Below are positions 57,571-64,000 of a stretch of 64,000 bases of DNA, piece after piece. Numbering within the stretch: the stretch's first letter is position 1; the number at the start of each line of letters is the position of its first letter. A model generated the notes under the pieces. That model saw only the letters and a program-made list of their open reading frames with translations, was not told where the DNA came from and searched no databases. The DNA is from Cordia subcordata. Its lineage: Eukaryota; Streptophyta; Magnoliopsida; Boraginales; Cordiaceae. Made by a program: the position numbers and the translations under genes. The stretch covers positions 3,888,501 through 3,952,500 of the forward strand of contig JAPTOF010000001.1 of the NCBI GenBank assembly GCA_028554755.1, given 5' to 3'.

Positions 57571-58748
57571 CTAAATGAACAAAACAACAACTAGACACCC
57601 ATTGACAAAATGTTAGTAAGATGCATAAAAATTGGAAAATTGAATATTTAAGCAAGTAAAACTGGAAAAAGTTTGAGAAAAAGCAAGGCCACAACAGAAT
57701 AGGGTTACATACATTCTCATTATGAGAAGGGGTCATTCAAGTATATCTAAATAGGGAGATACCAAGAGAAGAAGAAAGAAACATACAAGATAATATATTA
57801 TGTACAGTACACCAGTTTGTATGTATAAAAATACAGGTATACCCTCTTTGTGCAATGTAAAAAAATCCTATTTTTGTTCTGAACCAACTTCAGGACGTGA
57901 AAAAGAAGCATCTCAAAACCAAAACCTCCTAACAAAATCCCATGCATGCAAAAACAGCAAAATGGAGGCACTAATTGACATATTCCTCAACTTGGTGCTG
58001 CAATATTTCTCCCACCTAATTTATTATGGTAGAATAGCGAGACCTATCAGTATAACAAGTTGTATTTGCCCACTCCTTGTCCAAACAAGAAGATGGTAAA
58101 CTTCCAGATCTGTCAAAACACGCCTTATGAAACTTCTGAGCAGAAACATCATTTATTTCTCATGATTGCACTAAGTAGTCACCATAAGGCACCAGCATAA
58201 GATAGCAACCAGATGGATATATTAATAATTACAAACTGATGAAACCATAGACACAAATCTTCTTACAAGGCTCCCATGGTTATATGAAGTATCTTCCAGG
58301 AAATGAGATAATCAAGAAACCCTCTCAGTATTTCTCAATAATCTTGAAGAAAAAACTGCTCGTAGAGAAGACAGAGAACAGATGAGAAAACTATAATTAT
58401 TCATTATGATGCTAGACTATTTCATTGAGATCTCTAATTGCCTATGTCTTGGTAGTGGTGAGTGAATTATTTCAGCTACTTTGTGAGGTATTTATCTGCA
58501 TTTGATGATATCCACAGACTACTGTAACAAAACTATTTAGAATCCACAGACTACTCTAACAAAACAATTGTTGCTATATCAAGCATACTAAAGAAGGGGA
58601 ACTGAAGAGATCAAAACTTGGGCTGGAATCATTTTTAGTGTATATAGTTGTGTTTGTATTATACTAGGAGATAGTGGACCACATTGTTAGTTAGGGAGTT
58701 CTGCCAGCTATGCACATTGTTATTTAAGCATAACTACCTGTTCCTATA

Positions 58749-59928
58749 TGTTGAAGAATATTTTGATTATTTAATGTATTTCCTTATTTTACAGTACTAG
58801 ATTAGGCAATAGTATAGATTAGGTAATTAGTCCAATTAGTTTCCTTATTATTCTAGCTTTTAGTCTTGCTCTCCAAGTTACCTTATTAGTCAAGATTCTA
58901 GTCTTGCTCACCATGTTATGAAGCCTATAGATAAGGTCATTCTATTGTATTTATAATTCATCAAGAATTCATAATGTAGCCTTTATAAGTCTTTCTCTTT
59001 TCTAGCACCACCATTAGTGGTGGCTCCAACCATTTTCAATACTTTTATATTTTCTCCCCATATTTTATCTTTTATATTTTTTTCCACATGGTGTGGTGGC
59101 CTGTGTCATTGTTATCTCGTTCTCGCCACTATTCCACTGTAGTCTTATTTAGACCATTCCAATCTCGATTCTTGGTTTCCTAGTTTTTGGCCTTAGCTCG
59201 TATCAGCACTATTCCTGGTTATTCTTGGTTCTTGGCTCATATGAACAATATTCAGCTGTTCTTGGTTCTTTGGCTCATTTGAGCACCTGAACTTGGTTCT
59301 TGGCATTCTTGGTGTTCTTGTGGTTCTTGCAGAATTCTTGCTTTGACTCTGATTGAGCTAAATCCCATTATTGGCGTTCTTGGTTCTTGTTCTTGGCAAT
59401 TCACAATAAGTACCCCTTCAAGCTCAGATTGCATTTCAGGTGTTTCAGTTTTTTATCCTTTCAGTTCGAGTTTTGACGTAGATGAACTCATTATGTGATT
59501 CGTCTATACAACTCTACGAAGACGACTCAACAATTCGGTTATCAAACTCAAGTTGGACTCTAGTAATCCACTAGAGTTTGAAAGGGCTGATGAAGAATAT
59601 TTTGATTATTCAATGTATTTCCTTATTTTATGATACTAGATTAGGCAATAATATAGATTAGGTAATTAGTCCGATTAGTTTCCTTATTATTCTAGCTTTT
59701 AGTCCTCCCCTCCAAGTTACCTTATTAGTCTAGATTCTAGTCTTGCTCACCAAGTTATGAAGCGTATAAATGAGGTCATTCTATTGTATTTACAATTCAT
59801 CGAGAATTCACAATGTAGCCTTTATGAGTCTTTCTCTTTTCTAGCACCACCATTGGTGGTGACTCCAACCATCTTCAATACTTTCATATTTTCTCCCTAT
59901 ATTTTATCTTTTATATTTTTTTCCCACA
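58749..59928 (+). mobile_element. Two-LTR non-autonomous element nested in the Copia 2 LTR
   Basis: LTRs 58749-59088 (TGTTGAAGAATATTTTGATT...TTTCCACA) and 59588-59928 (TGATGAAGAATATTTTGATT...TTCCCACA) belong to the same LTR family as 37051-38849 and 51738-52065. The 499-bp interior (59089-59587) is unlike the interior of the three-LTR array: it has TTCTTGG/GTTCTTGGC repeats, no reading frame, and a purine tract GTTTGAAAGGGC before the right LTR. Flanks CTATA and TTATA look like a one-mismatch target duplication. Confidence 0.85.
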
Positions 59929-60063
59929 TTATATAGCCAGATGCCTATAAATATCAGGTAGATGTAACTACTTGGTAATAAATGGAAAATATTTTTCTCT
60001 TCCTGATACCTCTTTAACAAGGTATCTAGAGCAGGTTAAGTCCAGGCTCTCGAAACTTCTCCC

Positions 60064-63000
60064 ATGGCTTCCATAGCTGCTAAAGATTGGCTCTCTGTAC
60101 CAACATTAACTCAAACTCACAAAAGGGAAGGGGCAGAGGCAGAGCTCCTAATTCTAACAAGGGCAGAGGACAGGGGAATCAAGGTAGAGGCAAAAACAAT
60201 CTTCCTACTGCAGCCAATTCATCCTATATTGCTTCTGGCCCTGCTATCTATTGCCAAATCTGTGGCAAGCCTAATCATAATGCCTTGCAATGCTGGCATA
60301 GGCTTGACACAGAGAATTACTTCCATCAAAAACCTACTCAGCCTGCAAATCATACGCTCTTACTACTCAAGTCTCAACTGATTCATCAAGCCCTACATCC
60401 ACCACTAGAAATGGGTACCTTGACACAGGCTACAAGCCATGTAACTTCTGACTTCTCTCAACTGCATTAGCCACATAGGTTCATCATCTGTCGCAGTTGG
60501 AAATGGAGCCCATCATCCAATTCAAAACACTGGCACTGGTATTCTTCAAACTACTGATGCTAATTTTCTTATCTCTAATTTACTTTATGTGCCTTCTTTG
60601 TCCTCAAATTTATTATGTGTTTATCAACTTACTAAAGACAACAATTGCACTATTGTTTTCAACTCTAAAGAGATGGTTATTCTGGACAACCACTCCAATT
60701 TGGTGATGTTCCAGGGCCCCTATCACAAGTCTCTATTCCATTCCCTCCAAGCTACAATCTCCCACACAAGCTCATCAGTCTGTCTTCCACTGTGCTGCAC
60801 TAATCCTGCCTCTACATCTACAGCCGACAGGGAATGGCATCTTATCCTGCAAAGCATGTTTCTACTGTCATTTCCTCTTGTATTAATAAGTAGCTAGGTT
60901 ACTTTTTTGAGCATTGTGATGATTGTTCTGTAACGAAGGCTCACAAGAAGCCCTTTTCTAGCTCAATAAATAAAACATCTAAGTCCTTTGAGCTCATTCA
61001 TTCAGATGTATGAGTGTTGAAGTTACCACCTCATCTAAAAGCTTAAGCTTGTAGAGAGGATATTAGTTTATTTATTTGTTGTGTTAACACGCCCCCTCAC
61101 GTGCAGCGTAATTTGTTTAAAACTTGCACGTAGACAATTTAATATTTTTTTTAAATGGGTGGCGGTAAAGATCGAACCTGTGCCTTTTGGCTTCCAAGCT
61201 CTGATACCATGTTGTGTTACCACCTCATCTAAAATCTTAAGCTTGTAGAGAGAATATTGGTTTATTTATTTGTTGTGTTAACAATGAGAGCCATCCCCTA
61301 TTAATTCATGTATGCAATACAAATATTAAATCATTTTTCTGGATGATTTTACTAAATTTCCTGGTTATATCCTCTAAAATCCAAAAGTGATGCTATGTTG
61401 TCTTTTTAAGCTTTCAGTCCATGATTAAAACACAATTTGAGTCAAATATTAAACTGTTTAGGACTGATGACGAGGGAGAATACGCTAGCCACATGTTTCA
61501 ATCTTTTCTGCAGTCCCTTTGCACAATACACCAAACCACCTGCCCCCATACCCCAGAGCAAAATGGCAAGGTGGAGAGGAAACACCTCCATCTTATAGAA
61601 ACCACACTTAATCTTTTAAACCACAGCAAAATGCCAGCCCAGTATCGGCTAGAAGTCTTGGCTATAGCAAACTATTTCATAAATAGATTGCCCACACCAA
61701 CTTTAGAAAACAAGTCACCCTTTGAATGCTCTGTGGTCAACAACCAGATTACAATGCTCTGAAGGTATTTAGTTCCTTATGTTTTCCCCGGCTAAGGCCT
61801 TACTCAACTCACAAACTAGAAAACAAGTCAAGACCTTGTGTTCTCTTAGGATATTCCTCTACTACCAAGGGTTATAAATGCCTAAAGGTATACTGGTCTA
61901 GGCATGTTCAGTTTGTTGAACAAACATTTCCCTTTGCTGCTACACCTCAGTCTTCCTCCTCTCTAACACCAGCTGCGTTTTCTTTCAGAATGCCTACTAT
62001 TGACTCTACAAGACCTTCAACGGCACTTCTATTTCACAATGAGCCATCTCAAATGTCTCACATACCTCAGACATTTCAAACTCCAGTACACTCTGACTCA
62101 AATGACTTATCTCAATTTTTTGATCAAGATCTTAGTCCTCAGTCCTCTCAACCATCTCAGTCATCTCAGCCTACTAATAGTCATCAAGAAATTGCTCATT
62201 CTATATCCTCCAGTTCCTCTGTCACACACACCACTACAACACCACCTAGTAATACTTCACATATATCGCCTCACGCAGACAACACGTATCCTATCTCACC
62301 AGATCCAAAACCGAATCTCTTCTTCGACCACTATTTCAGTTGCATACCCTAACTCTCTCTCCTACTGAGACTGACACTGAACCTGCAACATACAAAGAAG
62401 CCTCTAAGTTGCCTGTTGGCAAGATGCTAAGAGAGAAGAATATGAAGCTTTCATGAAATAGCAAACCTAGATTTTGGTACCCTCTCCCTCAGAGAGACAA
62501 GCTATTGGGTGCCAGTGGGTGTTCAAAATAAAGAAGAAACCAGATGGCTCTATTGCTAGGTATGAAGCCACGCTAGTGGCCAAAGGCTTTCACCAAGAGC
62601 AGGGGTTGGACTACTCAGAGACCTTTAGCCCTATAGTCAAAGCCACAACCATCAGGATAATACTGTCTATTGCATTGCATTTTGGTTGGCAACTTCACCA
62701 ACTAGATATTTCCAATGCTTTTCTATATGGGAACCTAGAAGAAGTTGTCTATATGGAGCAATCACAGGGGTTTCAAGACTCAAACAGGCCACATTATGTC
62801 TACAAGTTGCAAAAATCTTTGAATGGCCTTAAAAAGCCCCCAGGGCTTGGTATGCTAAGCTCTCATTCTTTCTGGAGCAACAGGGCTTCATTGCAACTAT
62901 TGTTGACATTTCTCTTTTTGTTAAGAAGACCCCAACTCATACCTTGACACTACTTGCCTATGTTGATGACATAATTGTCACAGGGTATTCATCTGCAGCC

Positions 63001-63858
63001 ATCTCTAGCCTAGCCCAATTTTTTTAGATGCATAATGCCTTTGCAATTAAATATCTGGGGACTTTGTCCTACTTTCTGGTTTAGAGGTCAAGTAAACTAC
63101 TTCAAAACTTCTGCTGCATCAGTCTAAGTATGCCACTAATTTATTACATAAGGCTAGCCTAACAGACTGCAAGCCTGTGGCTACACCCACTGTTTCTAAA
63201 TACACCAAGCCCTCTGCAGATGCAACAGCACCCTATTCTAATCCCACACAATTCAGAAGCCAGGCTGGTGCTCTTTAGTATCTCACTGTGACCAGGCCTA
63301 ATATTTAGTATGCTGTCAACTCCGTTTGTCAGAAAATGCATGCTCCTACTAATGCAGATTTCTTTGATTTAAAAAGAGCCCTCAAATATGCCAAAGGCAC
63401 TCTATCGCTGGGGCTGCATTTCACCCCTGGTCCACTCACTCTTCAAGCCAATTCAGATGGTCACTGGGCTAGTAATGCCTCTGACAAAAAGTCTACAACA
63501 AGGTATTGTGTTTATTTGGGGCCTAACCTTGTTTCCTGGTGCAGTATGAAGCAGCCTACTATTGCCAGGTCATCCATAGAGGCAGAATACAGAGCCATGG
63601 CTCAAACTACCACAGAGATCACCTGGCTCACTTCTCTCTGCCTTACATATTCCTACCAGCACACCTAGTTTGGCATGTGATAATATCTCAGCTCTGGCAC
63701 TTGTAGCTAATCCTGTCGTTCATGCCAGAACTAAACACATAGAGTTGCATTACCACTATGCTAGGGAGCAGGTTGTGGCTAAGAAGCTGGCTATTTCCTA
63801 TCTACCTTCCTTTGAACAGGTTGCAAATCTCCTCACCAAAGCTCTGTCTACACGATAG
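60064..63858 (+). pseudogene. Copia element 2 gag-pol remnant
   Basis: Gag is reduced to a start (MASIAAKDWL) and a Gly/Arg-rich stretch with a zinc knuckle (CQICGKPNHNALQC, about 60250-60292). Only some 240 bp separate the LTR from the knuckle, so most of gag is deleted. Protease is frame-shifted near 60415. Pre-integrase is seen as FLISNLLYVPSLSSNLLCVY. Integrase keeps FRTDDEGEY and PEQNGKVERKHLHLIE (61421-61762) but is cut by a TRIM at 61015-61283. Reverse transcriptase keeps [20 protein letters not shown] and YVDDIIVTG (from 62959), with a shift between. RNase H is seen as RSSIEAEYRAM and HARTKHIELHYHYARE, ending at 63858. Many stops and shifts make this an old copy. Confidence 0.88.
61015..61283 (-). 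mobile_element. TRIM/SMART element inserted in the Copia 2 integrase
   Basis: Terminal repeats lie at 61015-61089 and 61210-61283, with the perfect duplication ATGAG at 61010-61014 and 61284-61288. On the minus strand the primer site TGGTATCAGAGC is exact (complement at 61198-61209), next to one repeat. The tract GTGAGGGGGCG lies next to the other. The 269-bp size and interior match the 41211-41481 copy. It splits the integrase frame just after FELIHSDV. Confidence 0.9.
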
Positions 63859-63918
63859 TTTTAAGTATCTCAGAAGCAAGCTTCCCCTAGTGTCTCACTA
63901 GAGCTCAGCTTGAGGGGC

Positions 63919-64000
63919 TGTTAGAGTATACAATTGTACTTGTATTAATTAGGAGATAGTGGACTGCATTGTCAGGGAGTTCTGCCAGCTATTGCTGGCT
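63919..64000 (+). repeat. Start of the 3' LTR of Copia element 2
   Basis: TGTTAGAGTATACAATTGTA follows the polypurine tract. The next 60 bases match the 5' LTR from 58633 with several substitutions. The rest is outside the window. Confidence 0.85.

Larger units (their letters stand above)
58633..64000 (+). mobile_element. Copia element 2 (Ale/Retrofit-like), degenerate, nested insertions, runs off the window
   Basis: The 5' LTR occupies 58633-58748 and about 59934-60019, split by another element. The 3' LTR begins at 63919 and leaves the window. Shared LTR sequence includes AGGAGATAGTGGAC and GGGAGTTCTGCCAGCTAT. The primer site at 60020 is GGTATCTAGAGC-like, and the polypurine tract GCTTGAGGGGC precedes 63919. 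Gag-pol is heavily broken. The element is in plus orientation and, because the VPS13 gene must continue upstream of 57570, probably lies in a VPS13 intron. The lineage is inferred from the zinc knuckle CQICGKPNHNALQCWHRLD. Confidence 0.85.

Noticed and set aside
58010..58150. A minus frame (QKFHKACFDRSGSLPSSCLD) that might be a further upstream VPS13 exon
   Set aside because: No good acceptor and donor in the required phase and no recognisable VPS13 sequence; left out.

Overview
This is a window of an angiosperm nuclear genome, most likely a eudicot; I cannot name the species. It is AT-rich with long introns, GT-AG splice sites, plant-type gene families and many plant transposon families. All three protein-coding genes lie on the minus strand. 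From left to right they are a two-exon ankyrin/PGG membrane protein of the BDA1/ACD6 type (1782-3459), an eight-exon poly(U)-specific endoribonuclease of the EndoU family (13694-19019), and the last 37 exons of a very large VPS13-family lipid-transfer protein (20386-57570). The N-terminal exons of the VPS13 gene lie beyond the right edge. I rebuilt exon boundaries by hand from splice sites, reading phase and protein continuity. Every junction keeps phase, and the VPS13 exons give about 3,048 residues.

The rest is mostly mobile DNA. A complete but inactive Ty1/Copia element (6333-11941) with 366-bp LTRs and a CTTGT target duplication lies between the ankyrin and EndoU genes. Its leader carries sixteen TTGAC (W-box core) motifs in 239 bp. 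A second, older Copia (58633 to beyond 64000) appears to sit in a VPS13 intron. It is interrupted by a two-LTR element inside its 5' LTR and by a tiny TRIM/SMART element inside its integrase.

The 5.6-kb VPS13 intron at 33859-39445 holds three distinct elements: a 5S rRNA-derived, Cassandra-like segment; a 1,055-bp hAT-type element with an 8-bp target duplication that contains a PPR gene fragment; and a minus-oriented LTR-internal-LTR-internal-LTR array flanked by one TTATC duplication. Other introns hold a tRNA-type SINE with an 11-bp duplication, a LINE reverse-transcriptase remnant, several ~270-bp TRIM/SMART copies, MITEs and solo or truncated Copia LTRs.

The genes do not form an operon or pathway. 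Their annotated roles are separate: immune or stress signalling at membranes, RNA cleavage, and lipid transport at membrane contacts. The unusual content is the nested, often miniature, retrotransposon landscape within VPS13 and the captured PPR exon.
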